In this document: positions 52,049 through 64,000 of the stretch, one piece after another
Layout of the letters: the number at the start of each line of letters is the position of its first letter
How positions within the stretch are numbered: the stretch's first letter is position 1
Origin: Rhipicephalus microplus
Lineage: Eukaryota > Arthropoda > Arachnida > Ixodida > Ixodidae
DNA: 64,000 nt
Direction: 5' to 3'
Assembly (NCBI RefSeq): GCF_043290135.1
Contig: NC_134703.1
Coordinates: 116,160,505 to 116,224,504, forward strand
Translations under genes and position numbers: made by a program
Notes under the pieces: model-generated
What the model was told of the DNA's origin: nothing
The model's input: only the letters and a program-made list of their open reading frames with translations
The model's database searches: none

Positions 52049-53457
52049 TAAGCTGCTAGTGAGGATCAGGTAACATCAGATCTGCTGAAAGATGGAGGAC
52101 AGATTGGGTTAGAAAAACTAGCCACCCTCTTTACGAGGTGTCTCCTGGCGTGGAGAGTACCAGAGTATTGGAAGAATGCTATCATCTTAATACAAAAAAA
52201 GGAGATGGCAAGGACTTGAAGAATTACAGGTCGATCAGCTTGCTCTCTGTAGTATACAAGCTATTTACGAAGGTAATTGCTAACAGAGTAAAGAAAACAT
52301 TAGAATTCAATCAACCAAAGGAACAAGCAGGATTTCGAACAGGCTACTGAACAATCGACCGCTTTCATACTGTAAATCAGGTAATTGAGAAATGCTCAGA
52401 ATATAACCAACCACTATACATAGCCTTCATAAATTACGAGAAGGCGTTTGATTCAGTAGAAATATCAGCCATCATGCAGACACTGCGGAATGAGGGCATC
52501 GACGAAGCATATATAAACGTCCTGGAAGAAATGTACAGAGAATCAACTGCTACCAAAGTTTTTCATAAAAAAAGCAACAGAATACCAATCAAGAAAGGTG
52601 TAAGGCCGGGGGGTACAATCTCCCCAATGATAATTACAGCGTGCTTACAGGAGGTTTGCAGAGGCCTAGATTGGAAACAGTTAGAGAGTATCTTAGTAAC
52701 CTGCGCTTCGCCGATGACAATGCATTGCAGAGTAACTCAAGAGACGAATTGAAACTCATGATTACAGAGTTAGACAAGCAGAGCAGGAAAGTAGGTCTTA
52801 AAAATAATCTGCGGAAAACGAAAAAAATGTACAACAACCTCGAAAGAGAACAGAGATTCGAGATAGGTAATAGTGCACTTGAAGTTGTAAAAGACTATGT
52901 CTACTTAGGATAGGTAGCAACCTCGGAGCCGAACTACGAGACTGAAGTAACTAGAAGAATAAGAATGTGGTGGAGCACATTTCGCAAGCACTCTCAAATC
53001 ATGACAGGTAGATTGCTACTATCCCTCAAGAGGGAGGTATATAACAGCTGCATCTTTCCGGTGCTTAGCTACGGAGCAGAAACCTGTAGACTCACAAAGA
53101 GGGTCCAGCTTAAATTGAGGACGACGCAGCGAGCAATGGAAAGAAAAATGGTAGGTGTAACCGTAAGAGACAAGAAGAGAGCAGATTGGATTAGGGAAGA
53201 AATGGGGGTTAAGGATATCATAGTTGAAATCAAGAAGAGAAAATGTACGTGAGGGTGGGGCATGTAGCACGTAGACAGGATAACCGCTGGTCATTAAGGG
53301 TAACTGAATTTATAGAGAAGGCAAGCGAGTTAGGGGAAGTCAGAAGGTTAGGTGGGCAGGTGAGATTAAGAAGTTTGCGGGTATAAATTGGCAGCAGCAA
53401 GCACAGGACTGGGTTAAATGGCGGAACATGGGAGAGACCTTTGTCCTGCAGTGGACG
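52049..53457 (+). pseudogene. RTE-type reverse transcriptase fragment
   Basis: Recognisable blocks in order: PEYWKNAIILI; after a one-base shift in an A-run near 52195, GDGKDLKNYRSISLLSVVYK; then KEQAGFRTGY, a stop at 52348-52350, and YIAFINYEKAFDSV; IPIKKGVRPGGTISPM; after a second shift near 52680, LRFADDNAL with the catalytic FADD; VYLG, a stop at 52911-52913; then WWSTFRKHSQIM and RTTQRAMERKMVGV. A further shift near 53235 restores the GHVARRQDNRW block, and the last codons GETFVLQWT enter the (ATG)n tail. It is inactive. Confidence 0.85.
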
Positions 53458-53458
53458 C

Positions 53459-53460
<2 letters not shown>

Positions 53461-53500
<40 letters not shown>
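53461..53500. repeat. (ATG)13 tail of the RTE fragment
   Basis: A trinucleotide run of 40 bp at the element's 3' end. Confidence 0.9.
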
Positions 53501-54539
53501 CTTTGGGGCTTCGATCGTTCAGCGACCATGGGAATGATGGGCAGTACAGGAATTCGCCTAGTCTTTGTACTTGTGGGCTGCGAATCGCACTTGTGGCTTT
53601 GTTGATTGCAATGATCTGGTTACGTTTCGAAGGAAAGAACGAATCCTTTTAAACTTCATGACCCAATTTCAATTGGTAAGCCTAAAATAATATAATGGTG
53701 AAAGGAAACCGCTTAACATTTGCCGATTTTTGGTTCGTGAAAAAACAGCTCCAAGCTACACGAACGAACACAGAGCAAGAAGAACGAAGGTTAGACAAAT
53801 TCATGTACTGCCCATAATTTTCAATCTACGATTCCCCTGTACGCTGAAGTGCCGTGCGTTGCAGCTCCCATAGACACTAGAGCCAGAGTTCTCCTTAGTG
53901 TATATTTAGGAAACTCTATGGGGCGTACTACCTGCGTCAAATGAAACCCAAACAGCGACAAGCCTTCGCGATGGTATAGTGGGCGCCATCCAGTTATCAC
54001 CTATGACTGGCGCGCGCATACTATTCGGCAGCTCTGCGCATATATGCGGGTCTGTCGATGGAGATAAGTGGACGGTGTGCACTATACCATCTCGAACAGT
54101 TGCCGCTGTTCGGGCTTCGTTTAACGAAGATAGTATGCCTCTCTGAGCAAGTAGCGTAGCAGGCGGCGCTCTGCGAGTGTACTCTGTACGCTTGCGCGTG
54201 ATGCCGAAAATGTTGTTGCTACCCGCCTATATTTTGTGCTACCATGTCGAGGGGTCGATGCTCACCTGATATTGTAAAACTTTGGAAAGTTATTTTTCAA
54301 CTGCCCTGACCATACGTCGTAAAGCCTTCAGACACTGCCTTAAGAAGCCCATGCTCGATTTACTACGTTCTTCTACCCTTACGCTTTGGCGTATATAGGC
54401 GTCTCTTCCAAGCCACCGATGGCCGATGGTGACTGTGCTCGTCACCAACGTAACAATCACCTGTTAGCTGAATGCTACAATCCCGCATACGGTAATCATC
54501 AAGAAAAAAACACACAAAATAAAACAGAACAACACGACA
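53501..54539. other. Intergenic, no recognisable gene
   Basis: Short ORFs only. Part of the right side may belong to the gypsy relic that follows, but I see no motif. Confidence 0.4.
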
Positions 54540-55340
54540 TGTCTCCCTATTGTGGATTCCGTACATGGCTCTCTACAGTGCTGCCCAGTGGTATTTCCCT
54601 TGCAACCCTTATACCCAGGCCTGCAAGTACCACATGTCCGCTTTAACTGAAGGTACGTCGCCTCCTACCAGTCATGAGTCGTTTGTTATATTGACTGTGT
54701 GACAAAAATGATCATCTCTGACCTCCCGGCCGAGCATGAGCACACGCTTCGTGGCCTTTTTGCACCATACCTAGAAATCTTAATCCTGGTGACTTCCCAC
54801 TGCGCCACAGAAATGCCGTAAAGCACCAGATCAACACCGGTCATGCCAACCTGGCACTCTGGCGCCCCAAGGTCCACCGAGCACCAGGTCATCCGCACAG
54901 AAGCCGACAAGATGTTTTTTTGGTGCATCAGTGAAGGTTCCTCAAGCCCTTGGGATTCGCCCATCGGTCTAGTCGGGATAACAGCAGACGCTTCGGTGCA
55001 TGAATCAGAGCAACGTCATGACAGAAGGCGTGCACGCCATAGCAAATTCTGATGACTGCCTTGGTGGAGCGAAGTATCTTTTCTATCGGCCTTCTTTCTA
55101 CTTACTGGCCGGTAGCTGCTGACGACATGGACCGTGAAGAGGTGGTGCTTGTAACGCTTGATGGTTTCGACCAGTGCAGTGAAGCCGAGCGGATATTTAG
55201 TGCCCCAGCTACGATCATATAAATGACGGACGGTGTGTTTCATGGTTTCACGCTTGTGAATATGATTGTGTTACTTGACGACGTAATCTTTTCACCGACC
55301 CTCGGAACCCACCTCGAGCCCTTCACCAATTGGAGCAATA
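54540..55340 (+). pseudogene. Degraded Ty3/gypsy pol (pre-RT and reverse transcriptase)
   Basis: Scattered over several frames, in the correct order, are: a VLPSGISLATLIP-like block; LPAEHEHTLRGLFAPYLEI; EHQVIRTEADKM followed by EGSSSPWDSPIGLV (the usual form is EPSSSPWASPVVLV); DMDREEVVLVTLDGF (usual DxxKTAFVTPDGxY); and LLDDVIFSPTLGTHLE with the catalytic DD (55274-55288), one codon shorter than the usual LDDVIVFS. The part between EGSSSPW and DMDRE is too diverged to read. Many frameshifts and stops show an old copy. It is unrelated by position to the integrase relic at 23.7 kb. Confidence 0.7.
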
Positions 55341-58024
55341 ACGGACACCGTAACAGTGTGTATTGCCCGACGGCAATATGCGGGGTAGCTTTTCTCTTAT
55401 AGCTATATACGCGGGTAAAATGCAGTAAGCTCAGTTTTTCTGCTCTTCAAGATGCGTTTTTTGTCGTGCAGCCTAAAAAAATTTTCTGACAAAAATTCAT
55501 AAAAGATTAAGTCAGTTTGGTAATACAGATTTACTTAGCTAAACACGAAAATGGTAGTGACCTACGCCACATTGAAAAATCAGAACCAAGCATAGCTGTT
55601 TGACAATCAGAGAGAACAAAGCATTCATTGGCTGGAAGAAAGATAAGAAGCATAGTGCAATCTGAGATTAAAATGCACGTATGTTTAATGTAAACGGGAA
55701 AAGTAGCTCCAAACTCATTCACGTGTTCATGTCATTGTGAGCACAAAGTTAACTTGAATATTTCCATACATTACATGAGAAAAAAAGGTACACCGTAACT
55801 TGAACAGTCGAATGTTTCGCTAATGCAACCACGTTTCGTTCCCCTGCATCAAGCTGCCGCTGGTTTCCTTCTCCGTACATCATAGATTCTTGATTATGTG
55901 CGAACTTTTGTTTCTTAAGGTCGTAGTTTTCAAAGGAGACTGTTTAAAATTGCATTCAAGATGAACAAAACAATTGGGCACAGGAAATCTATCGAGTAGT
56001 ACGACAGTCGGTAGTTACGCAGAACAATTTGACACTATTCCAATGAACACATCAAAACATCGGTTCGACATAGTCACACGTTACATCACGTGCTTATCAT
56101 GTGTTTTAACAAGTTGGTTGGCTGTGTCTGGTCTTGTGGCACAAATGTTACTATGGCTATATTTCGCCAAATCTGTTAAAAAATAAGCAAAAGGGGAGAA
56201 TATACGATGAGCTACTTTGAAGATATGGTAATAAAAGCCCGATATATGAAGAATGTCTAACCTGTTTTTTTGAAACAACGCCCTTGCCGACTTCGGAGCC
56301 ATCGTCTGCTTCTTTCTGTGGCCGCTTTTCTTTCGTATGATGAGACGTTTCAGGTCTTTTGCTAGTGATTTCACATTACCGCAATTAATACAGCAGTCTT
56401 GAAGTCAGTCTGACGATTCTAATCACGTTGTGAGCAACGAAAAACAGTTCAAACGCAACCATGTAGGATCGTAACACATCATGGCCGCAACCACGGCAAA
56501 AATGTCTCACTCGTGAAGAACGATGGGAAGGGTGACGTGCTTCCTCGGAGATGCACGCTAATCGTCTTGGTATGGCATGCTCGGAAGCATTGGTCATACT
56601 ACTCATAAAACTGCGCACAGCGCCAGACTATGACACGCACTTGCACGTAGGTCTCGTTATCTACCGAGAACTATCTGCGTCAGAAAGGGTACACGCTCGC
56701 ACTGGTTGGGATACATTTGGCTGATGACAGTGCACTTGATCGCGATAAATGACACCATTTAAAAACATTCTTCCAGGCCTATCAGTTAGGGGAAAACTAG
56801 TGAGCGTGTTCTGCACAGAGTAAATAGCGTGAATGCTGGAACTTTGATTTATTATAACGAAAGGGTTAAGTACGCCTATCTTCTGTGGGCACGGAATATG
56901 AAGACTAGTATTGGTTTTAAAGGAAAATAAACTGCTTATATATTGACAAAAAAAATGTACTCTTTCACACCACTGCAGAAACTGGGAAACACTTAGGAGA
57001 TGAGGAGAGCCTTAAAAAGTGAACATGTTCATGTCATATTGTCTTAAAACATACAATTATCGTACAACTAGTGAAAAGTTTGAACGGAATAAAAAGTAGG
57101 ACTTTGGCGGAAAGAGTTAAAGTGAACACGTACCTTTGGCTTAAAATTTCTTCCCCGCAGTTCTTAAAACATGCATGTTGACCCAGCTGTAGGCCTTCTT
57201 TATGGTAGTTGCGTGAAAGGATTCCTGTAGAACATTAAAAAGGCTACTACGCTCAGCGTTTCGCGAGCATTATCGGAAAGGTTCGAGATCGTTTCTTGGA
57301 CGATATGCTTCCCTCGCAATGGTTCACGGTAGCGATAAGCAGACGCAGCAGTTTTCGCTTGTGTTTCCACCAGCAAAATGTGTGTCATCACCTTCATCGC
57401 CACCCTATCGAGGCACCGCACCGAGCCATATACTCAGGTAGTTTTCGCGCCTAACGTTAGGGAGCGCTGCAGTATGACATGCAAGTGGGCCTGTCACGTG
57501 GTATTCTTTTGTAATTTGCGCGCAGTTGTAGTAAGCACAAAAAAGACTAATATTTCATGGGTATAAAGTTACAAGCTCTCTGATCGAAATTTGGGCAGCA
57601 GGATCTACAAATTTTCGGATTAATTCTTTACCCAGCCTTTTTGCTTCTGAAGTTAGGTAACAAAATTGTCTCATTAAGAAATGATTCTGAAGATGATAAA
57701 AAGTATACGAGCTACAGATGAAAATAAGCAATATGAATTTGATTGCATCGACATATAGTGCGTCGCCATTTTTTTTTCAACCGTGGTTAAAGATAGTTGG
57801 GGCACCGTTTCAATGTTGAAATATAATGATATTTCGTTCGTATCACGTTTCTATCACTGCAGCCATGAAGCGCTAGCAAAACTGCTCGTGCTTGTGAGTT
57901 TTAATGGGGGAACATTTATTTAAGACTTTTTTACTCAGACTAGCTTGTGGACCTTCCATACGTTTTTGCTGCATGTAATGAATGAATACAGAATTCGTCT
58001 TAGCAGGATTCATTGCTTGATCAT
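55341..58024. other. Intergenic, no recognisable gene
   Basis: AT-rich DNA with ORFs under 100 codons. Nothing further is supported. Confidence 0.5.
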
Positions 58025-58205
58025 TTTGTGGGTTTTAACGTCGAAAAACCACCGTGCGATTATGAGAGACGCCGTAGTGGAGGGCTCCGGAAATTTCACC
58101 TCCATTCGCCTCCATCGAAAATGCAGCCACCGCAGCCGGGATTCAATTTCGTGACCTGCGGGTCAACAGCCGAGTACCTTAGCCGCTAGACCACCGTGGT
58201 GGGGC
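58025..58205 (-). repeat. tRNA-derived SINE with internal deletion
   Basis: Compared with the 61.0 kb copy, the segment from gaccacctggggttcttt through the cacgg region is missing (about 60 bp), while both ends are present. The B box is damaged (attcaatttcg). The A-box side, accttagccgctagaccacc, is well kept. Confidence 0.82.
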
Positions 58206-58255
58206 AGAATTCATTGCGTAATAACAACTTATATATGAGTATGTGCCATATAAAA

Positions 58256-58387
58256 ATGAGATTTGGGTGCACGTTAAAGAACCTCAGATGGTCGAAATTT
58301 CCGGAGCCTTCCACTACGGCATCTCTCGTAATCATGTGGTGGTTTTGGAACGTTAAACCCCACATATAAATCAATCAATCAATCATA
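58256..58387 (+). repeat. 5'-truncated SINE, opposite orientation
   Basis: Begins atttgggtgcacgttaaaga and ends cccacatataaatcaatcaatcaatc. It has the SINE's 3' body and (AATC)n tail without the tRNA head. It lies 50 bp from the previous copy on the other strand. Confidence 0.82.
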
Positions 58388-58528
58388 TAAAAGTGTTAAT
58401 GGAATATGCAATTATCTTTGATTTTCGTGAGCCTGTGATTACACAGTATGTGTACACAACTTAATAAATTACTTATTTATTCTGACTTTGCAATATTTAC
58501 GATGATTTACTGCTGCCAACTGCTTGCT

Positions 58529-58680
58529 GCCTTAGCGGCTTAGCGGGTACGATGCTCGGATGCCCACCGAAAGACGCGGCTTCTATACCTGTTGCAGCTG
58601 TCACTTTTCGATGAAGATGATTTGGCGGATTGCCTTGTGCAAAGTGAGGTAAGGGCGCATTAAAGAAATCCTGGTAGTAG
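58529..58680 (+). repeat. Old tRNA-related SINE-like sequence
   Basis: ccttagcggcttagcgggta resembles an A box, gcggcttctatacctg a decayed B box, and gcgcattaaagaaatcctggtagtagaaat the body block gtgcacgttaaagaacc...gtcgaaat. It is highly diverged. Confidence 0.5.
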
Positions 58681-60987
58681 AAATATACTGGATACATCTA
58701 CTAGGGCAACTGTTAAATTAAGCTGGTTATGGACGTTAGAAGCAATTAATCAAGCTAACCAAGCTCTCTTGTTGTCAACTACTTCCCACTCCCGCTCTGG
58801 CCCTGGGAATGGGCTGTCGTTTAACTATCTCAACCGCTGAATAACTAATCGACTGGCTGACTCACTGAGCGACTGCATGAATCCTAAACAGGAGCTATGC
58901 TTACGATTAAATATAACGCATAGCTACGAGACGAACGTAATTGGCTTCACAGAACACCATTTAATGCCAGGAACATGTCAAGACCCAGTTGCCTGCGGCG
59001 AAATTGGGTCCAGTGTGCGCCTGTAGCAATACGTTACAATAAAGAGATGAAGTTTCGTCGTGCAGGAAAATAAAATAAAGCGACAATTCAGAAGACCAAG
59101 AAGAAACGTGGAAGGAACAGTCTCAGCGCCATCGACACGTGTTCCTTGTGTGGAAGAACTCCTTTGTCGTACGTTCAGGTATTGTTGACCGCAACGTCTA
59201 TGTAGTTGCCGCAGCCATTAATCATTGACAGCGGGGCCTGCTTCCTTGGGCAATTAATCTTTCTGCCGCAGCAGTTCTCTTTGGCACCGAACATGTCTTT
59301 AGTGAAGACAGCGTTCCTTTCACTTGCGCTTTGAAGGTGGGTGTACGTGAAAGATGTCCCATGCATCGATACTCTCTTTATTGAAGCGGCAAGCTTCAAG
59401 TTACGCACGCGTCCTCACCGTACTATTTAGAGGCTCGCTAAAGTGATATATGACAGGCGATTTCTTAAAGTCTTTCAGAGCCTCGTGCCTCCAGCGCCTA
59501 CTGTTCCCGCCGTTCGCCGCATCATCTTCTCCCCTTCTGTCGATGTATTTTTCCCCACGAATATATGTATAAACTCAATAACAATGCTGACCTCAGTAAG
59601 CTTTTGATCATCGCAGTTTATGTACACCGACAAGCGTAAACTTTAACATTTTTTCATTGTGAATCACAGACGATTTAATTACTGTGCTTATACTATTGCT
59701 ATAACTGTAATGGTAATACTATATTGTTTCATTCGACACTTCTCACGTATGAGTTAGGCAATCAGCGCATGGTAGTTTTCTAGGTGTACGAAGAGGCAAG
59801 TTCCATCACTTAAAAAAAGTATGTGAAGTTAGCGCGAATTGGTTAATACAAAGCATTGTAAATATTGTTTACTCATCTTTGAAAAAAAGTGTTCTTGTAT
59901 ATTCTAGTTTTTTCTGGCACACTCATTGCTGTGCAGTCGTGAAGCGCTTTTGGTTACATTCAAGCTAGTTGCAGTGACTCTTGCGAATGAAGGACCTACA
60001 ACAAATTATTGAAGATGAAGTTGTGATTCTGAGTATGATTAGGGCGACACGCAAATCATCTCGCGGAGTGCAATTTCATACATTCAACTACGAACAGAGT
60101 ATACATCTCCGGCACAACCTCCCCACGCTCTCAGAACAACCAGAGAGCAGATTCCACCAAGCTGCAAACACGTTACGGATGAGTTGCGTAATATTGCCGC
60201 CTCGGTTGCTGCCGCAGGGCCCGCTTCGTTTCCGCTCTGTCGACGCGCAGCAAACCGCATTCCATCGGCGGCCTGCCAATAAGGGCGGCAAGCACACGTT
60301 GGCGCTATGTGCGAAGAGCGTGGGACGTGTCTCGCAGCTGTGCATCGGGTGGAACTGTTTGCCACGGGCCTTCGTTGCCTGCCACGCTCTTCAACCGCGC
60401 TCTGTTTGCCAGCTCTGGCAGTCAGAAACCGAATCTGATTACATCTTGCCGAAAGGCACTACACGACGCACCGATGTACAGGAGTGGGTCGCGGCTTACT
60501 TGGAGGAAACGTCTGACGGCAGCGTGATTCGGGCATTCTTGGAGCTGCCATCGTGTTTGGATGGGAATATGGATGGCATGAGAAGTGGCTCACATTGAGG
60601 ATCATAGGCATGCCCAAGGTTTTTCATCCGGGTGTGGTGGAGAGGCAAAGTTTTATTGCAACCACCTCACCACCTCTACATGTGGTCGAATCTGATAAAC
60701 CAAAAACAAGGTTCACAATGGTTGCAAGAAAGAAAGATTCAGACGATCCGATGTCCTGCGGAAATTGGTTTTGTGCGAAGCATATGGTGAGCCTACGCTG
60801 CAATTTTCGGCTTGCAGCCAAGCGTGACGAGTTGAACATACGTATTTTTATCCGCGTAGTTGGTCTGTGCACGTGGTGGGCTTACCGGAAGTGTGAACGG
60901 ATTGTGAAGCGCAACTTAACGTCTCACATCTGCGTTTTAACGCCAGCGCTTACCTTACAGCACAGACGTCAGTTTTATCAAAACTAA
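58681..60987. other. Intergenic, no firm gene
   Basis: Mostly AT-rich. The GC-richer part 60080-60600 contains overlapping ORFs in several frames (see the next entry). Confidence 0.45.
59981..60598 (+). other. Unrecognised 205-codon ORF
   Basis: Open from 59981 to 60598. It has no signal peptide, membrane segment or motif I recognise. A second ORF (60553-60987, 144 codons, plus, another frame) overlaps its end. Two minus-strand frames (60084-60365) are also open, which points to composition rather than selection. It could be part of an undescribed mobile element or chance. Confidence 0.2.
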
Positions 60988-61225
60988 CTGATTCGATTGA
61001 TTGATTTTTCGGGTTTAACAACCCAGAACTTCATATGATTACGAGAGATGCCGTAGTGGAGGGCTCCGGAAAGTTCGACCACCTGGGGTTCTTTAACGTG
61101 CACCCGAATCTGAGCACACGGACCTACAACATTCCCGCCTCCACCGGAAATGCAGCCGGGATTCGAACCCGCGACCTGCGGGTCAGCAGCCGAGTAGCAT
61201 AGTGACTAGACCACCGCGGCGGGGC
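60988..61225 (-). repeat. tRNA-derived SINE, best-preserved copy
   Basis: Read on the minus strand: A-box region GGTGGTCTAGTCACTATGCTA (61196-61216), canonical B box GGTTCGAATCC inside 61158-61176, the body with gtgcacgttaaagaacc, and a tail of AATC units (60990-61006 as GATT). The length is about 238 bp. It is the reference copy for the other SINEs in this window. Confidence 0.88.
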
Positions 61226-64000
61226 TATTGAAACGAACTGCACGCTATGGTGTGATGATGTGAATATCACTCGTCATCGACAATATAACACACCTGTCCG
61301 GTGTCATATGGCTAGACAAGGCTCGACGAGGCATGCGAGAGGATTGTCGCATTATGCATGCCATGACCACATACCCGCATCGTCAAACCCTCGAGCCCTC
61401 CTATGCTAAATTTGGTTTCCACCAAGTAATAAAGAATTTTCAAGAGCACCCATGGGCGCCTAGACAGATCCGCCGATAAAAACGCTCACAATGACATTGG
61501 TTCACTAAAATATTATTCGAATTGAAAATGAAGCGATTTCGTGATGCCCTCAACGACTTCCTTTTGGTTTCCGTCTTTAAGGGCTAAATGGTGTAACCAA
61601 ACAGTCATTACGGTGAAACATAAGGAATTATAACGTACTTTGTCGGTGGGCTAATCGGTTCATCGCCGGAGTGGCGAGGAGCTTGAATTTCTCAGTGTCG
61701 TTGACTTCTTCCTGCTGCCTCAGAGAAGTAAACACGTGCACTCGTCTTCGTTTGCTTCATGCGTATGCGCTACACTACATTACAGGGAGCGGAAGCTTCT
61801 CACACGTGCCCACCTGTGCAGATTCCTGCCGTGAGGGCCAGTAGTAACGCGATGTATGTGTTGGCCCAATAAGAAGCTGAAGGTTTTGAAGCTAAAAATC
61901 TCATGGTAGTACTCCTGGAAAGTCGTCGTTCCAGCCACGTTCTTCATGCTCATGTTTATTACACACGGAAGGGTAATGATTATAATACAGTCCACAAATA
62001 TAAATCAGAATTGGTTGACAAGACTGCTGGCTTAGAATTACGCCATCATGATAGAAACTTACCTCCATTATCTGACGTCATAAACCGGAACACTTGGTTC
62101 AGCCATTATTCCCCACGAAGACACACTAACTCTCCCAAGTTTCCATGATATTGACGTTTTACTCCCCTAGTTATTCTGACTTTGAGGTATGTTTTTTACT
62201 TGCAATGTCATTGGTCACAAGAAACGGTAACTAGTTCAACTTTCCTGCCTTTTTATCATGCAATATCTTTACGTACAAGTTTACTGAAGGACTGAAGAAC
62301 ACTTGATTGACCTGGCTTGCATGACCCAGTTCTTTCCATGGAGGGAATATGTCATTGCTACTGAATACCCTATATAAGAATGTACCGATATATATGTAAT
62401 AGGTGTTGGAGTTTTGTATAAGTCGCATACCGCATATTTTCATCCGTATTCCTATTTATACTTATTTGGCCATTTATTTCTGTTACTCATAAGTAAATAA
62501 ACATTCGTTTCGCAAATACCTATTAGTCATTCAAATTTCATTCAACGGTCTTTCACTACAAAACACACAGGCAGCACTGTGAGCAAGACTTCCTTGCAGT
62601 AGCACGTACTCAATTAAGCAATGTTCCGAAATTGTGCTATTAAAACCGGTTGACAATAAAATATGTAGAGAGATTTCGCTGAGACGCTAGTTGTCCTTCT
62701 GACGTTTATGCGAGCATATAGGACAAGAATTTGCAATTCACGAAGTTTCACTCTATATGCAGCGCTTGCTGTGGCTAGCAAGAGTGACAGCAGAAAGCTG
62801 GATACATATACACGACCCTTTCTGCGTAATGGCTGAGTGATCTCATTTCTATGTCGACACGTTGTTCTTTTGCTTTTTGGTGCAGTGCAGAAACATCCCG
62901 GTAACTTACCTGGTGCTCCAGAAAAAGTATGTCTCGTAATAAATCTTTACAAGTTTTTTTAAACTTACGTGTATACCTTAAAAAGTAGGTGCAGATATGC
63001 CAAGAGCAGTGCGCCGACAAGTTACCATCAAATGGATTGCACATAACGACAAGAAACACACATACGCCAGCGTTCACGTCATTACTGCACCGGTTATTAT
63101 GTGGAACATTTTTATTCGCTATGAATTTCCAAACTCGAGCTATAGTGACTCTTTCAACAGAATTACTGAGTCGCAGCTTGTCAAACGGGGATTTGTACAG
63201 CTCTTACAAAGGTTGGCAAGGCTATCTTACATCGCAACAGGGAACGGTCAGAAAAGCAGGACTGTCGGACAAACGCTCAAGTACGTAGTCACAATAAATG
63301 TACGACTGATAAAACTCGCACGTCACGAAGAAAAGTACAGTACAAGCCTTCACACGCTGATCGACAAACAAATGTCCCGAGAGCTGTGGAAATTTCATGC
63401 ACAAGTCGGCTGCAACACTTTTCAGCTGTGTTTTCAAAAGTCAAGTGCCCTTTAGCAACGTTTCCATGTTCCACTCCAGTGAACATCAGGTGATCTACGT
63501 AGCCGGTATCAGAGCGAAAAAGTACGAGCTGCTGCACTACTAGTGTTCACAGTTCATCATCTTGCACCAACTCATCGGTTATCTAAGTGTCACAATCTTC
63601 CTCGCGCACCACACTACGTCTTGATAGCTACGTGCAATAACTTAGTAAAACAACCGATTTTCTGTCGTTCGTGACGTCATTCATCGTGGGAATGAGTGAC
63701 GCTTAAAGTTTTGGCGCATATTTATCGAAGCGCTGCAAATGAAGAACAAATGTGAAGGTCACTGAGGCTGAAAGGTCAAGTACAGAAACAGATACCTTTT
63801 CCACACGCTCAAAGAACGCTGGGTAAACCACAGAAGCGACTAACACACACACGCGCACACACCACTCAGATAGTCGAAAGCACAATCTTCATTTTCTGCG
63901 AGACATAAGGTCAGACGAGGTGAGACGACTCGATGACCCCGACGCCGGCACCCAGGGGAAAAGCCAGTGGCCGCAACAAGCTGTCCACAGTTATCACTGA
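61226..64000. other. Intergenic, no recognisable gene
   Basis: A 152-codon ORF (62997-63455, plus) is the longest. It is basic in places but has no motif I can name and overlaps other open frames. No shared repeat was found. Confidence 0.45.

Larger units (their letters stand above)
52049..53500 (+). mobile_element. 5'-truncated RTE-type LINE with (ATG)n tail
   Basis: The fragment begins inside the RT N-terminal region and runs to the 3' end. The element ends directly in an (ATG)n trinucleotide run (53461-53500) after cctttgtcctgcagtggacg. A very short 3' end with a simple-repeat tail is characteristic of the RTE clade. No endonuclease or ORF1 remains. Confidence 0.82.

Noticed and set aside
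61140..61225. Possible free-standing tRNA gene
   Set aside because: A and B boxes are present, but the sequence continues into a SINE body with an AATC tail and does not fold as a complete cloverleaf by eye.
62997..63455. 152-codon ORF as a host gene
   Set aside because: No recognisable motif, another long frame overlaps it, and no splice or promoter context supports it.

Overview
The window looks like non-coding, repeat-rich genomic DNA from an arthropod, most likely a tick (Ixodida, perhaps a metastriate). This rests on I-group LINEs, an RTE-type LINE with an (ATG)n tail, Ty3/gypsy remnants, tRNA-derived SINEs with (AATC)n tails and long tetranucleotide microsatellites, and on my recollection that tick genomes carry such repeats; no search was run. 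I found no host gene that I can name, no rRNA, no free-standing tRNA and no CRISPR array. No long ORF outside the mobile elements has a recognisable family.

Layout: 2.5-2.7 kb tRNA-derived SINE (minus). 2.9-8.1 kb nearly intact I-group LINE (minus), with ORF1 open and ORF2 broken only by two nonsense codons. 9.5-11.4 kb structured repeat (family 1) with 146-bp internal units and a (GATA)n tract; a second copy lies inverted at 25.45-26.5 kb. 12.1-17.95 kb three copies (A inverted relative to B; C in the same orientation as A) of another structured repeat (family 2) with 12-bp minisatellites. Copy A is split by a 5'-truncated LINE, and the (ATCT)67 array and a LINE C-terminal relic lie between A and B. 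17.95-19.0 kb cluster of ~60-bp dispersed repeats, seen again at 29.4 and 37.8 kb. 21.0-21.4 kb foldback element with TA flanks. 23.7-24.4 kb gypsy integrase relic bounded by inverted LTR ends. 26.7-27.1 kb I-LINE 3' relic.

33.5-35.1 kb isolated, degraded LINE ORF1. 42.0-42.6 kb GC-rich segment with direct repeats, a TATA/initiator arrangement, a short ORF and a duplicated splice-donor-like site. 43.3-48.6 kb second I-group LINE (plus), decayed but almost full length. 52.0-53.5 kb RTE-type LINE fragment. 54.5-55.3 kb degraded gypsy reverse transcriptase. 58.0-58.7 and 61.0-61.2 kb SINE copies. The rest is AT-rich DNA with microsatellites.

No operon or cooperating pathway is present. The functional story is mobilisation: autonomous LINEs (ORF1 nucleic-acid chaperone plus ORF2 endonuclease/reverse transcriptase), SINEs that need LINE machinery in trans, and two non-autonomous families with internal tandem repeats whose mobiliser is unknown. 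All joins, frames and comparisons were made by eye.
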